50,336 nucleotides of DNA from Alphaproteobacteria bacterium (GCA_016288295.1 JAEEYV010000050.1:1-50336); one strand, 5' to 3'; shown: positions 1-9,087, counted from the first letter of the stretch. The notes: a model not told the origin generated them from the letters alone. Numbers and translations: made by a program.

Positions 1-1
1 G

Positions 2-445
2 CGCAAGTTTTTGGACGATATGCTGGAAACAATGTATGTGGCTGACGGCGTAGGTTTGGCGGCGCCGCAAGTGGGAGTTTCAAAGCGGGTTGTTGTTATT
101 GACGTAAGTCATCCCGATGAAGGAGAAGAACGCGCTCCGATATATTTGGTTAATCCGGAGATTATATGGCATTCTGATGAACAAAGTTGCCAGTTTGAGG
201 GCTGTTTGTCGGTGCCGGAACAAAGGGCCGAAGTTGATCGTTATGTACAGGTGAGAATACATTATTTGGATTATAACGGCAAGGAGCAGGAAATTTTGGC
301 TGAGGGGCTGTTGGCCATTGCATTGCAACATGAAATCGACCATTTGGACGGGATTTTATATATTGACAAGATTAGCCGCTTGAAGAGGCAGATGTTGCTC
401 AAAAAATTGCAAAAATTGCGCAATGCGGAAGAGGAAAAACAATGA
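2..445 (+). CDS. def: Peptide deformylase, 5' end missing
   Basis: Removes the formyl group from the N-terminal methionine of new proteins, using a metal ion in the cytoplasm. All three family motifs are visible in order: GVGLAAPQ near the start, EGCLS (metal-binding Cys) in the middle, and QHEIDHLDG (two metal-binding His and the catalytic Glu) near the end. The reading frame is open to the window edge (codons for R-K-F precede the TTG at 11), so the true start lies upstream and only about 147 residues are seen. The stop overlaps the start of fmt by ATGA, so the two are translationally coupled. This pairing is standard, because Fmt adds the formyl group that Def removes. Confidence 0.96.
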   Translation, partial: RKFLDDMLETMYVADGVGLAAPQVGVSKRVVVIDVSHPDEGEERAPIYLVNPEIIWHSDEQSCQFEGCLSVPEQRAEVDRYVQVRIHYLDYNGKEQEILAEGLLAIALQHEIDHLDGILYIDKISRLKRQMLLKKLQKLRNAEEEKQ

Positions 446-1335
446 AAATTGTGTTTATGGGAACGCCGGAATTTGCCTTGGAGGCATTAAAAGCTTTGGC
501 GAATGAGCACGAGATTTTGGCTGTATATACTAAGGAGCCGAAAGTTTCGGGGCGTGGTAACAAGTTGGTGAAAACGCCGGTGCATTTGTGGGCGGAGGAG
601 CATGATATTGAAGTCAGAACGCCAAAAACCCTACGCAATGAAGATGAACAACGTAAATTTGCCGCACTAAAAGCAGATATTGCGGTGGTGGCGGCATATG
701 GGTTGATTTTGCCGCAACCGATTTTAGATGCATATCCGTTGGGATGTATCAATATTCATGCTTCATTGTTGCCGCGGTGGCGCGGTGCTGCTCCGATACA
801 ACGCTCAATTGAGGCCGGAGATAAAGTCAGCGGCGTTACGATTATGAAAGTAGCGGCGGGGCTTGATACTGGTGATATGTTGCTGAAGGGCGAGGTCGAA
901 ATTACTCCCGATACTACCGGCGGAGATTTGCATGATAAGTTAGCAACCATGGGAGCTGATTTGGTTCTGAAGACTTTGCGTGAATGGCAAAATATTAAAC
1001 CAGAAGTTCAAGATAATGCTTTGAGTTGCTATGCCGCAAAAATTGAAAAAGAAGAAAGCTTGCTTGATTGTAATTTGAGTGCAGAGCAGTTGGCGCGTAA
1101 AATCATGGCTTTTAGTCCTTATCCGGCGGTATATTTTGAACACAACGGCGAACGTTTTAAAATTTTGCGGGCAGTTGTGGCAAACGAAAGTGCCGAAAAA
1201 GGAAAAATAATTCAGCAAGGCAAAAAATTACTTGTTGGCTGTAATAACGGTGCTGTCGAAATCACAGAAATACAGCGCCAGGGTAAAAGAGCCATGACAG
1301 TAGAAGAACTGCTCAGAGGATATTCGTTTAACTAG
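442..1335 (+). CDS. fmt: Methionyl-tRNA formyltransferase
   Basis: Transfers a formyl group from 10-formyl-tetrahydrofolate to initiator Met-tRNA in the cytoplasm. The 297 residues are slightly short of the usual 310 or so. The N-terminal catalytic domain shows the start MKIVFMGTPEFA, the NIHASLLPRWRGAAP motif (catalytic Asn and His near residues 104 and 106) and GLDTGDML (catalytic Asp near 142). The C-terminal tRNA-binding domain follows with AFSPYPAVYF near residue 230. The start overlaps the def stop by four bases. The 3' end overlaps the end of the convergent glycosyltransferase gene by 8 bp. Confidence 0.97.
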   Translation: MKIVFMGTPEFALEALKALANEHEILAVYTKEPKVSGRGNKLVKTPVHLWAEEHDIEVRTPKTLRNEDEQRKFAALKADIAVVAAYGLILPQPILDAYPLGCINIHASLLPRWRGAAPIQRSIEAGDKVSGVTIMKVAAGLDTGDMLLKGEVEITPDTTGGDLHDKLATMGADLVLKTLREWQNIKPEVQDNALSCYAAKIEKEESLLDCNLSAEQLARKIMAFSPYPAVYFEHNGERFKILRAVVANESAEKGKIIQQGKKLLVGCNNGAVEITEIQRQGKRAMTVEELLRGYSFN

Positions 1336-2518
1336 CGCGTTTTGTTTCTTGTTGTGCAGAGTCAGCAAGACTGTCAATTAACTTGGTCCACATGGCAATA
1401 ACATTGTTAGGGGCGTAAGCTTTTACATCTTCTATGGCGTTGCGTCCGAGTTCAATGCGTAAGTCTTTGTTGCGCATCAGTTCTGCCAGTTTATTGGCAA
1501 AATCATCAAGGTTAGATGCCAGCAATCCGTTGTGTTTGTCGATAATCATTTCGTTTACGGAAGGAGATTTTGCAAAACCAAGTGTCGGTAGTCCGACTGC
1601 TTGACCATCGGCAATTGCCAGGCTAAAGCCTTCGTATTTACTTGGAAAAGCGTGAATATCAGCATTTTTGTAAACTGATAATATATCGGTAGTATAGCCT
1701 TTGATAATTACACGGTCTTCAACATTATAGTGACGAGCAATGTTCATAATTTCTTCTTCATATTGAGGAAATTTTTGTATTCCCCAAAACTCTACCACCC
1801 AATCCGGAAAATCTTGGGCAATTTTACCGAATGCTTCAGCCAAAAGGTGTTGACGCTTCATGTTTTGTTCTATACGAGCGACGTAAACGATCCTTTTTTT
1901 CTCTTTTGATAAATCGGCGTAATTTTTAGGCGCAATTTGTTGTACCATATTGGGAATTGCAATGGCCTTTTTAGGAGAAAACTCTTTTTCAATCATAGGA
2001 ATGAATGAAGATAGCAAAGTTTGCCATACGGTTATTTGTGAAAAACAACCGTGATGCAACATCCTTAAAGGCAGAATTTCTTTGCGAATATTTTTATGAT
2101 TTTCATCAAGTGGGGCATATTGATACTTGCCGACAATCATTTGCGGGGTGCCATGTATCATCATAATAATCGGAATATTATGCTTTTGAAACATGGTAAC
2201 ATTGAACAAATCTTTAGGAAAATAGCAGATGATTACATCAGGTTTTTCTCGTTCAATAATTTTTTTGTAACGAAAACAAGCCGGGGTTGTTTTGCAACGT
2301 GTGCGATGGTAAAGGTTAATAAGCGGGTTAGTGGTTTTGCCGCTGAGATTAATGAGTTTGACTTTAGGGTTAAAAGTCAGTTCATTGCCAACTTTTTTAT
2401 ATGTGTCGCAAACAACAGTTATATCATAATCAGGGCGAGATTCTTGTAAGGCGTTAATGTACTGTACCAGCCATTTGGTGTTTAACACATTGCGATTGCG
2501 GATGAACATAAGTTTCAT
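1328..2518 (-). CDS. Glycosyltransferase family 4 (GT-B fold)
   Basis: Probable sugar transferase for a surface polysaccharide or LPS, acting at the cytoplasmic face of the membrane. The 396 residues have the two-domain GT-B layout. The N-terminal half opens MKLMFIRNRNV, and the linker region has the strand RIVYVARIEQNMKRQHLL near residue 210. The nucleotide-sugar-binding region is KYEGFSLAIADGQAVGLP near residue 300. The classical E-x7-E pair reads E-x7-D here, a conservative change. No membrane segment is evident. The nearby pyruvyl transferase relic at 2780 points to a small polysaccharide locus. Donor and acceptor sugars cannot be read from the sequence. Confidence 0.87.
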   Translation of the reverse strand: MKLMFIRNRNVLNTKWLVQYINALQESRPDYDITVVCDTYKKVGNELTFNPKVKLINLSGKTTNPLINLYHRTRCKTTPACFRYKKIIEREKPDVIICYFPKDLFNVTMFQKHNIPIIMMIHGTPQMIVGKYQYAPLDENHKNIRKEILPLRMLHHGCFSQITVWQTLLSSFIPMIEKEFSPKKAIAIPNMVQQIAPKNYADLSKEKKRIVYVARIEQNMKRQHLLAEAFGKIAQDFPDWVVEFWGIQKFPQYEEEIMNIARHYNVEDRVIIKGYTTDILSVYKNADIHAFPSKYEGFSLAIADGQAVGLPTLGFAKSPSVNEMIIDKHNGLLASNLDDFANKLAELMRNKDLRIELGRNAIEDVKAYAPNNVIAMWTKLIDSLADSAQQETKRAS

Positions 2519-2779
2519 ATTGTTACTCCGTGATAATTATTCTTATTGTTTGATGTTATAATTTGAGCTTTAAATAGTCAAAATATTTTTCTTTTGATAA
2601 CAGTAAAAAACGGTTAGTGCTTTGAGGATAGTTGGTATATTTTATAAAGGTTGCTGTGTTGTAATCTTATAAGAAAATGTACGCATGTGTGCGTATAGGC
2701 TTACGAGAAAATTTTGTAATTATTTAAAAGGCTTATCGGAGTTTTTGGGTAGTCTTTTATTTTTTTGATAGGAAAAGAT

Positions 2780-3792
2780 ATGTTTGGCAGATTGTATATG
2801 CAATATATGTATAAAACCGAGGAAGGTTGGAAAAAAGAAGGTAATATAGGAGATTGTATCCAAAATATTGCAGTAGAAAATCTGTATAAAAAAGCAGGTA
2901 TTTCAGCAGATGAATTAATTTTGGTTAATAGAGATGAATTGGATAAGTACTGTGGTGAAGCAGTAAAACTGGTGATACAAGGGTATTTTTCGCGTGCTTA
3001 TGGAGTGTTTTCTTTTCCTTGGGCTAAAAATATACATCCAGTATTTTTGGGATTTCATCTTAATTCTACTAATAATTCCCGTAGAATTTTTGTAAAAAAA
3101 GGGATATGTAATAGATTAAAACAATATGAGCCAATTGGCTGTCGTGATAGAAATACCAGAGATTTTTTAATATCTAAAGGTGTAGATGCCTATTTTTCTG
3201 GCTGTATGACGTTGACACTAGATAAAAGAGATGTTCTGCCCAAAAACGGTAGAATATTTGTTGTTGATTTATACAGTAAAGCTCTAAAAAAATTGCCTAA
3301 AGAAATAAAAGATAAAGCTGATTTTTCAATTACCCATATTTACCATTGGAATAAGGATAAAGAAATCGGCTATGATGAGGCAATGGAATTTGAAAATAAG
3401 GCAAGAGAAATTTTAGAAATATATAAGACACAAGCATCTATGGTTATTACTTCGAGAATTCATGTCGCAATGCCTTGTATAGCGATGGGTATACCTGTTG
3501 TGTTTATTGCTAAAAATGTAAATAATGAGCGTTATGATATATTACAAGGTATTGTACAATATACGATTACAGAGATGTTAAATATGTTAATTGGAAGCCT
3601 GTAGCTCCAAACATTGATGATTTCAAAAAGGCCATAATTGATAATGCCATTGCGCAAATAAAAGAAACCTCAAATCGGCAACAAAAGATTAACGAGCTTA
3701 ATAATATTACCTCAAGAATGCTACCAATAAAATATTTACCTATGTGGAAATATATTATTAGAAAAATTCAGTATAAAATCAGAAAACTTTGA
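2780..3792 (+). pseudogene. Polysaccharide pyruvyl transferase family protein, frameshifted near 3562
   Basis: The family (PF04230, CsaB-like) adds pyruvyl ketals to surface polysaccharides or related sugar polymers. Family features seen are GNIGDCIQN near the N-terminus, CRDRNTRDFLISKGV in the middle, SGCMTLTL, and SRIHVAMPCIAMGIPVVFI near the C-terminus. The open frame stops at 3604, but the next frame continues sensibly from about 3562 (Y-D-Y-R-D-V-K-Y-V-N-W-K-P-V-A-P-N) to a stop at 3792, adding about 75 residues. One missing base near 3562 explains this, either a real mutation or a sequence error. ATG at 2780 is preferred over TTG at 2765 because AGGAAAAG lies 3-10 bases before it. The gene is more AT-rich than its neighbours. 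Confidence 0.78.
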
Positions 3793-3797
3793 AAATA

Positions 3798-3829
3798 AAT
3801 AAAGCCCGTCATTAAAGGCGGGCTTTATT
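3798..3829. terminator. Bidirectional rho-independent terminator
   Basis: An 11-bp perfect stem (AATAAAGCCCG pairing with CGGGCTTTATT) has a 10-nt loop. Its A-rich left edge and T-rich right edge let it serve both convergent genes, the pyruvyl transferase gene and the FadL-type porin. Confidence 0.88.
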
Positions 3830-3844
3830 GTTTGGTAAGTACAA

Positions 3845-5083
3845 TTAGAAATTGTAGGTTATAGAACCGGCAACAATGTGAATTTTGTTGCTGTATTCAG
3901 CATTGAGCGAGCCGCGTCTTTCATCACCGCGATGGTCGCCACGGAGATTAACTTTGGCGCTGTCGGCAGCAATGTGAGTATAACCGACATTGAATGTTAG
4001 TTTTTCATTATACTTATATTCTAGGCCGGCAGAATACCAAGTACGGTTGCTGTCAGGAATACGCGGAGTGCGGTATTCTTCACCAACAGCACCCTTTTCA
4101 TAAGCTACACCAAGACGTAATTTCCATTGGCTGTCAAGTTGTTTGCTGATACCTAAAGCAAAGAAATCAGTATCTTTCCATTTTTCGGCGGTATAGCTTA
4201 ATTGTCCAGTTTTTTTGCCGTTGATGATCAATTTATCAAAACTTGACCAGTAAACGCGGCTGTATTCAGCCATAACGGCCCAGTCATCATTGATTTGGTG
4301 ATAAATACCAAGGTTAAAGGTTGCAGGAGTTGTCAGACGAGCCGAAACGTCCTGATTCATCTGAGCAAGTAAGCTATCAAACTCGATATCACCTTTGATT
4401 TTATGTTTGATTTTGCTACGGTAACCGGCGCCAAAGCGTGTTCCTTTCAAAGGCTCATAAATGGCACCCAATTGATAGCCAACATCAATGGTTTTACCTT
4501 GTACGGTTGATTTATCTTCTATGCCTTGTCCTGGAGCAACACTATTACGCAAAGTGGCTTTAATGTATTGAACCGGAATACCGGCACCGAATGACAATTG
4601 ATCATTGAATTTGTAGGCAACCATCGGAGTGAATGTGGCACTGATGATTTTTGATAACGTGCCATGATTGCGGCCAGCCCAGTCATCGCCGTATTTAGTA
4701 ATCATACCAAATGGCGTATTAAGGGAAATGCCAGCAGTAATTTTATCATTGATTTGATGTGAAAAATATGCTTGCGGAGAAGCTGCAGCGTGAACAATAT
4801 TACCAACATAATCATCGTGGTTGCCAAGGTTGTTGTTGGCATTTTTGGCAACAGAAGTCGGCGAAATCCATGTGCCGCCAAACTCTACATTGGTGCCGGA
4901 ATGATAAGAAATAGCTGCGGGGTTGAAGTAAGAATAGGAAATATCTTCAGCTCCGGCGGTAGCACCGGCATAAGCATTGCCTTGTGCAGCGGCAGATTGT
5001 TCTTTTAGATAAAATCCTGAAGCGTTAGCATCAGAACAGGCCAGAACTACTCCAAGAGCAGTTAAAGTAAGTATTTTTTTCAT
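3845..5083 (-). CDS. fadL: FadL/OmpP1/TodX family outer membrane transporter
   Basis: Outer membrane beta-barrel of the long-chain fatty acid/hydrophobic compound transporter family. The 412 residues start with a signal peptide (MKKILTLTALGVVLACSDANA), then the family N-terminus SGFYLKEQSAAAQGNAYAG with GAEDISYSYFNPAAISY, which matches the NPA hatch region of FadL. Many alternating beta strands follow and the chain ends in a terminal Phe (SITYNF), the usual barrel-assembly signal. The divergent neighbour at 5378 is an acyltransferase/acyl-ACP synthetase, so fatty acid uptake is the natural reading. Aromatic hydrocarbon transport (TodX-like) is the alternative. Confidence 0.9.
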   Translation of the reverse strand: MKKILTLTALGVVLACSDANASGFYLKEQSAAAQGNAYAGATAGAEDISYSYFNPAAISYHSGTNVEFGGTWISPTSVAKNANNNLGNHDDYVGNIVHAAASPQAYFSHQINDKITAGISLNTPFGMITKYGDDWAGRNHGTLSKIISATFTPMVAYKFNDQLSFGAGIPVQYIKATLRNSVAPGQGIEDKSTVQGKTIDVGYQLGAIYEPLKGTRFGAGYRSKIKHKIKGDIEFDSLLAQMNQDVSARLTTPATFNLGIYHQINDDWAVMAEYSRVYWSSFDKLIINGKKTGQLSYTAEKWKDTDFFALGISKQLDSQWKLRLGVAYEKGAVGEEYRTPRIPDSNRTWYSAGLEYKYNEKLTFNVGYTHIAADSAKVNLRGDHRGDERRGSLNAEYSNKIHIVAGSITYNF

Positions 5084-5377
5084 GAAATTTTCAGTTTTAA
5101 AAAGTTAAACAAATGTAACATTGTGTACCTAAGAAGCTTAAGAGTTTGTAATTTATTATTGATTATAGTTAAGCTTGTCATCTCGGTTGCAACAATTTGA
5201 AATAAAATGTTACGAGAAATGTTTTTAGCAAATAAAATGTTAAAATCAAGTAAAAAAAATTATTCATTGGCTATTTGATGATTTTATACAGTTAAAACAA
5301 TTTGTTATACCTAAAAAACAGGGGGCAAAAATGCCTAAAAAAATTTTTCTTTACAAAGACAGATATGAGGTAGTACA
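5084..5377. promoter_or_regulatory. Divergent intergenic region between fadL-like and aas-like genes
   Basis: This 294-bp AT-rich stretch separates two divergent lipid-related genes and must hold both promoters. No unambiguous -35/-10 pair stands out. The only structure seen is a nearby direct repeat of CCTAAAAAA (around 5311 and 5335), just upstream of the aas-like gene. No coding capacity is visible. Confidence 0.4.
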
Positions 5378-7594
5378 TTGACTCAATTAGTGTTAACTAC
5401 GGAGACTAATATCTTGAGAAAATTTGTCAGGTTTTGTTTGAGGACAATCTTTCATATATTTAAGGTAAGATGCTCAATTGATTTTGACGAAAGACGCACC
5501 CCGAAAAAGGGTGTGTATGTATCTAATCATGTATCATATTTAGATCCAATAATTTTGTTTGCTTTTTTGCCGGGAGATCCGATTTTTGCATTAAACGGAC
5601 ATTTATATCGTAGCAGATTGATAAGATTTTTGATGCGTACTGCTGATATTATGTTGTTTAATCCAATTGAACCGGGAGATATTAAGGAGCTTATTGCAAA
5701 AGTTGACAGTGGTCGTTTGTGCGTGATTTTTGCTGAGGGACGTATTACGGAAACCGGCGGATTGATGAAGATTTATGAAGCTCCTGGGTTGGTTGCCGAT
5801 AAGTCAAAAGCTCCACTTATTCCGGTATGGATTGATGGTCCGCAGTATGGATATTTTTCAAAGACAGCCGGCAAATTACCGCATCGTCCGTTGCCTAAAG
5901 TCCGTGTTGTTGTAAGAAAACCACGTCCGTTTAAGTTAAAAGATGAATTGCGTCGTCAACGTGACCATATTAGCAATGAAGTTTATATGATTTTACGCGA
6001 TATGGGGTTTGAAATTAACTATAATCCTGATATTTCGTTGTTTGCGATGCTGATGAAAGCTGCAAAAGTGCATGCTAAAAAGGGATTGTTCCGCAGACCT
6101 AAATTTGTTGAGGATATTCAGCGTAAACCGAATTCTTATCGCGATATCATTATTAAGTCGTTTGTTTTGGGTAAATATTTTAAGCGACGTACTGCTCCTG
6201 AGGAGCATGTAGGGCTTTTGTTGCCAAATTCGGTAGCTGCGGTTTGCACATTTTTCGGGTTGACGGCGTATAGTCGTATTCCGGTTATGCTTAATTTTTC
6301 AGTAGGTGCCAAAAATATGCTTTCAATGTGCAGGACTGCTGAAGTTAAGATGGTGATTACCTCTTTGGCGTTTATTAAAATGGCAAAGATGGAGGAGTTT
6401 GTTGAAACTCTTGAACAAGCCGGGGTTAAGGTCGTTTATCTTGAAAAATTGGCTAAATCTATCGGTTTGTGGGAAAAAATCAATGCATTTTTGCGTTATA
6501 AAATTAAAAGAGTTCCACATAAGCGCGGTGGTAGTCGTAAGGCGGTTATTTTGTTTACATCAGGTTCAGAAGGAGCTCCGAAAGCAGTGGTCTTGAGCCA
6601 TGCAAACATTATTTCAAACATTAAACAAATTTCGGCTCTTGAGACGGTTAATAAGCGTGATATTGTGTTTAATGCTTTGCCGATGTTCCATAGCTTTGGG
6701 TTGGTTGTAGGTACGCTGTTCCCACTATTTGAGGGAGCAAAGCTGTTTTTGTATCCGTCTCCGTTGCATTATCGTGTCATTGCTGAATTGGTATATGAGT
6801 TGGGCGCAACGATTATGTTCAGTACAGATACGTTTTTCCGTGGTTATGGACGTATTGCGCATCCGTTTGATTTTCATAATGTGCGCTTTATGTATGGCGG
6901 TGCTGAGGCAATCAAGCCTGATACGCGTAATATGTGGATGGAGCGTTTGGGCGTAAAAGTGATGGAAGGGTACGGGACCACGGAGTGTTCGCCATTGGTT
7001 TGTGCAAATAACAGCATATTTAATCGTTTTGGCTCTATCGGTAAGATTATGCCGGCAATGGAATATAAGATTGAGCCGGTTCCAGGAATTGAAAAAGGTG
7101 GAGAACTGGTTGTTCGCGGTCCAAACGTAATGTTGGGATATATTATGCCGGATAATCCCGGAGTTTTGGTGCCGCTCCAAGACGGTTGGTATCATACCGG
7201 TGATGTGGTTGATATTGATGAAATCGGCTTTGTATATATCAAAGATCGTATCAAACGCTTTGCTAAAATCGGTGGTGAAATGGTATCATTGAATGCAGTC
7301 AGCGAGATGGTTTGTAACGCTTATGCCGGTGATGGTGAGTATCAGTACGGTGTTGTGGCTACTCCGCATGAAAGTAAGGGAGAGCAGATTGTTTTAGCGA
7401 CAAATAATCCGAATGTTACTCAAGAAAAACTGCATAATTATATTAAGCAAAATGGTATGTCGGAGCTGTATTTGCCAAGGGTTGTTTTGTATATGGAAAA
7501 ACTACCGGTATTTGGTACCGGAAAGATGGACAATGTAACCTTGAAAAAATTGGTTTTAGAAGAGCTTGATAACGACAGATCACAAGCCGCTTAA
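5378..7594 (+). CDS. aas: Bifunctional acyltransferase / acyl-ACP synthetase (Aas-like)
   Basis: Fusion of a PlsC-type lysophospholipid acyltransferase and an AMP-forming acyl-ACP/CoA ligase, 738 residues, close to the length of E. coli Aas. The acyltransferase box NHVSYLD gives the catalytic H-x4-D pair (His51, Asp56). FAEGR near residue 119 is the second acyltransferase motif. The ligase half has the P-loop TSGSEGAPKAVVLSH near residue 393, GYGTTECSP near 530 and GWYHTGDVVDID near 606. Known Aas enzymes reacylate lysophosphatidylethanolamine and activate external fatty acids on ACP. The TTG start is supported by GAGG about 7 bases upstream. The divergent FadL-type porin supports a role with imported fatty acids. 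Confidence 0.9.
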   Translation: MTQLVLTTETNILRKFVRFCLRTIFHIFKVRCSIDFDERRTPKKGVYVSNHVSYLDPIILFAFLPGDPIFALNGHLYRSRLIRFLMRTADIMLFNPIEPGDIKELIAKVDSGRLCVIFAEGRITETGGLMKIYEAPGLVADKSKAPLIPVWIDGPQYGYFSKTAGKLPHRPLPKVRVVVRKPRPFKLKDELRRQRDHISNEVYMILRDMGFEINYNPDISLFAMLMKAAKVHAKKGLFRRPKFVEDIQRKPNSYRDIIIKSFVLGKYFKRRTAPEEHVGLLLPNSVAAVCTFFGLTAYSRIPVMLNFSVGAKNMLSMCRTAEVKMVITSLAFIKMAKMEEFVETLEQAGVKVVYLEKLAKSIGLWEKINAFLRYKIKRVPHKRGGSRKAVILFTSGSEGAPKAVVLSHANIISNIKQISALETVNKRDIVFNALPMFHSFGLVVGTLFPLFEGAKLFLYPSPLHYRVIAELVYELGATIMFSTDTFFRGYGRIAHPFDFHNVRFMYGGAEAIKPDTRNMWMERLGVKVMEGYGTTECSPLVCANNSIFNRFGSIGKIMPAMEYKIEPVPGIEKGGELVVRGPNVMLGYIMPDNPGVLVPLQDGWYHTGDVVDIDEIGFVYIKDRIKRFAKIGGEMVSLNAVSEMVCNAYAGDGEYQYGVVATPHESKGEQIVLATNNPNVTQEKLHNYIKQNGMSELYLPRVVLYMEKLPVFGTGKMDNVTLKKLVLEELDNDRSQAA

Positions 7595-7596
7595 AT

Positions 7597-7626
7597 AAAA
7601 AAGCCTCGCAAAGTCGAGGTTTTTTA
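7597..7626 (+). terminator. Rho-independent terminator after aas
   Basis: The CCTCG/CGAGG stem is extended by a G-U pair and by A-T pairs from the flanking A and T runs, and a T6 tract follows. It lies 3 bases after the aas stop. Confidence 0.85.
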
Positions 7627-7629
7627 TAC

Positions 7630-7869
7630 TTGACAATTGGACAACGTCCCTTGAGCATGAAGATCCGGAATGCCGAGAGTGTGTTTTCCAAAGTCTTGAG
7701 GTATATTCCGGATGGTGTTAAGAAGGAGTTGATAGCGGAGTATTCCGCAGAAATCTGTCCTGAAAAATATCATCTGCCAGAATTGGAAGACCAAGAAAAT
7801 CGAGCAGCAAAGTGGATTGTCAGTCTGCTAGAGGAAAAGCAGCAGGAGGTAGAGTCCGAAAAAGAATGA
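7630..7869 (+). CDS. Small hypothetical protein
   Basis: I do not recognise this product. The frame gives 79 residues from TTG 7630, or 70 from ATG 7657; neither start has a convincing Shine-Dalgarno, so the start is open. The ATG version begins MKIRNAESVFSKVLRY and is charged, with a Glu/Lys-rich, probably helical C-terminus (SLLEEKQQEVESEKE). It has no signal peptide or membrane segment, so it is probably cytoplasmic. It sits alone between two strong terminators (7597-7626 and 7876-7914), which supports a separate transcription unit. The sequence TTGACA at 7630 could instead be a -35 element, but no good -10 follows. Confidence 0.5.
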   Translation: MTIGQRPLSMKIRNAESVFSKVLRYIPDGVKKELIAEYSAEICPEKYHLPELEDQENRAAKWIVSLLEEKQQEVESEKE

Positions 7870-7875
7870 CGAAGG

Positions 7876-7914
7876 GAGGCGGGAAAGTGAATAACTTTCC
7901 CGCCTCTCGTGTTT
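7876..7914 (+). terminator. Strong rho-independent terminator
   Basis: A perfect 13-bp stem (GAGGCGGGAAAGT with ACTTTCCCGCCTC, 7876-7888 and 7894-7906) has a 5-nt loop and is followed by TCGTGTTTT. It separates the small gene at 7630 from the OmpA-like lipoprotein gene. Confidence 0.85.
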
Positions 7915-7975
7915 TATGCTTGCGTTTTTCGTTTTTTTTATTAAGCTTGTTAAAGGATTTTTGGAGGAGAAAACT

Positions 7976-8617
7976 ATGAAAAAAATAATCAGTATTGCTA
8001 TTTTGACAAGTTTGTTGGCTGCTTGTGCCACGGATCCTTACACAGGCGAAAGTAAGGTTGCTAAAACTGCTTGGGGAACGGGAATCGGTACAGCTGTCGG
8101 TGCCGGAGTAGGAGCTTTGATCGGAGGTGAAAAAGGTGCATTAATCGGTGCCGGTGTCGGTGCGGCTACGGGTGCAGCAACCGGCGGTTATATGGATATG
8201 CAGGCTCGTGAGCTACGCCAACAGCTGCAAGGGACAGGCGTTCAATTGCAAAAATTGGATAATGGTCAAATTTTGTTAGTAATGCCAAGTAATATTACTT
8301 TTGCAACAGATTCAGCTGTTTTCCAAACCGGTTTTAATAATATTTTGGACTCAGTTGCAATTGTATTGAAAAAATATGACAAGACTTTGATTAATGTTAC
8401 AGGTCATACTGATAGCACCGGCTCTGATGATTATAATTTAAAATTGTCACAGGAACGCGCTGTTGCAGTTGGAAATTATTTGAATCTGCGCGGGGTTAAT
8501 GCTTCTCGTCTGGTGGTCAGAGGTATGGGCGAATCGATGCCGATTGCTTCAAATGATACCGAAGCAGGACGGGCACAGAATCGTCGCGTTGAGCTGAGTA
8601 TTCAACAGATGAACTAA
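7976..8617 (+). CDS. OmpA-family lipoprotein with glycine-zipper segment (YiaD-like)
   Basis: Envelope lipoprotein predicted to bind peptidoglycan. The 213 residues begin with a lipoprotein signal (MKKIISIAILTSLLAAC, lipobox LLAAC). A Gly/Ala-rich zipper around residues 38-75 (GTGIGTAVGAGVGALIGG) could insert in or span the membrane. A C-terminal OmpA domain follows, with GHTDSTGSDDYNLKLSQERA and NRRVEL, the residues that contact diaminopimelate in this family. ATG 7976 was chosen over the longer frame because GGAGGAG lies 7 bases upstream and only this start gives a lipobox signal. It is flanked by terminators, so it is probably monocistronic. Confidence 0.92.
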   Translation: MKKIISIAILTSLLAACATDPYTGESKVAKTAWGTGIGTAVGAGVGALIGGEKGALIGAGVGAATGAATGGYMDMQARELRQQLQGTGVQLQKLDNGQILLVMPSNITFATDSAVFQTGFNNILDSVAIVLKKYDKTLINVTGHTDSTGSDDYNLKLSQERAVAVGNYLNLRGVNASRLVVRGMGESMPIASNDTEAGRAQNRRVELSIQQMN

Positions 8618-8636
8618 AGTTTATAAAAAAGTATTG

Positions 8637-8665
8637 GGCTCGGAAGTTTTTTCCGAGCCTTTTTA
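8637..8665 (+). terminator. Rho-independent terminator after the OmpA-like gene
   Basis: A 9-bp stem (GGCTCGGAA with TTCCGAGCC) has a short loop and is followed by TTTTTATT, 20 bases after the stop. Confidence 0.88.
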
Positions 8666-8745
8666 TTATAAAAACTCATCTTGAATTGGAGTTTTTTATT
8701 ACCATATTGAATTTGATGGATTAATAACAAGATGAGGAAAGAGTA

Positions 8746-9039
8746 ATGAAAAATATTGCAGCTTTAATTATGTTAACTTTTCTTGCAGTAACAGGGTATT
8801 ATGTCGGTGCTGCGGTAGCAATGAACCATAATCCTCAACATAATCAAAATGAACCGGCAGGAGTTATGGTTATGGAAGAAGAATATGATGTTGTGGCAAC
8901 ACCTGATACACAAAATACCAAACCAATGACCAAGGAGCATAAAAATCAAAAAGATCAAAAGCATAATATGAAGAATGCTACCTTGGGTAGTGGTACAATG
9001 GTTGTTGAAGAGGTTGATGAAATGGAAACTGTTGAATAA
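8746..9039 (+). CDS. Small exported or membrane-anchored hypothetical protein
   Basis: I do not recognise this 97-residue protein. The first 25 residues (MKNIAALIMLTFLAVTGYYVGAAVA) form a signal peptide or membrane anchor. The rest is polar and low in complexity, rich in His, Asn, Gln, Lys and Met in the middle and acidic at the end. Two similar blocks occur, VMVMEEEYDVV and TMVVEEVDEM, which look like an internal repeat. GATGAGGAAAGAG just before ATG 8746 is a good ribosome binding site. It is flanked by terminators, so it is likely a single-gene unit acting in the periplasm. Confidence 0.68.
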   Translation: MKNIAALIMLTFLAVTGYYVGAAVAMNHNPQHNQNEPAGVMVMEEEYDVVATPDTQNTKPMTKEHKNQKDQKHNMKNATLGSGTMVVEEVDEMETVE

Positions 9040-9054
9040 AAGTTGTCAGGTGTG

Positions 9055-9086
9055 AAAAAAAAAGCCGCTATTTAGCGGCTTTTTTG
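9055..9086. terminator. Bidirectional rho-independent terminator
   Basis: The AGCCGCT/AGCGGCT stem with a 4-nt loop is flanked by an A run on the left and a T run on the right. It lies between the convergent genes ending at 9039 and 9088 and can serve both. Confidence 0.9.
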
Positions 9087-9087
9087 G

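Noticed and set aside
6725-7195. A 156-residue minus-strand frame inside the aas gene
   Set aside because: It lies wholly opposite the strongly conserved ligase domain and has no signals of its own.
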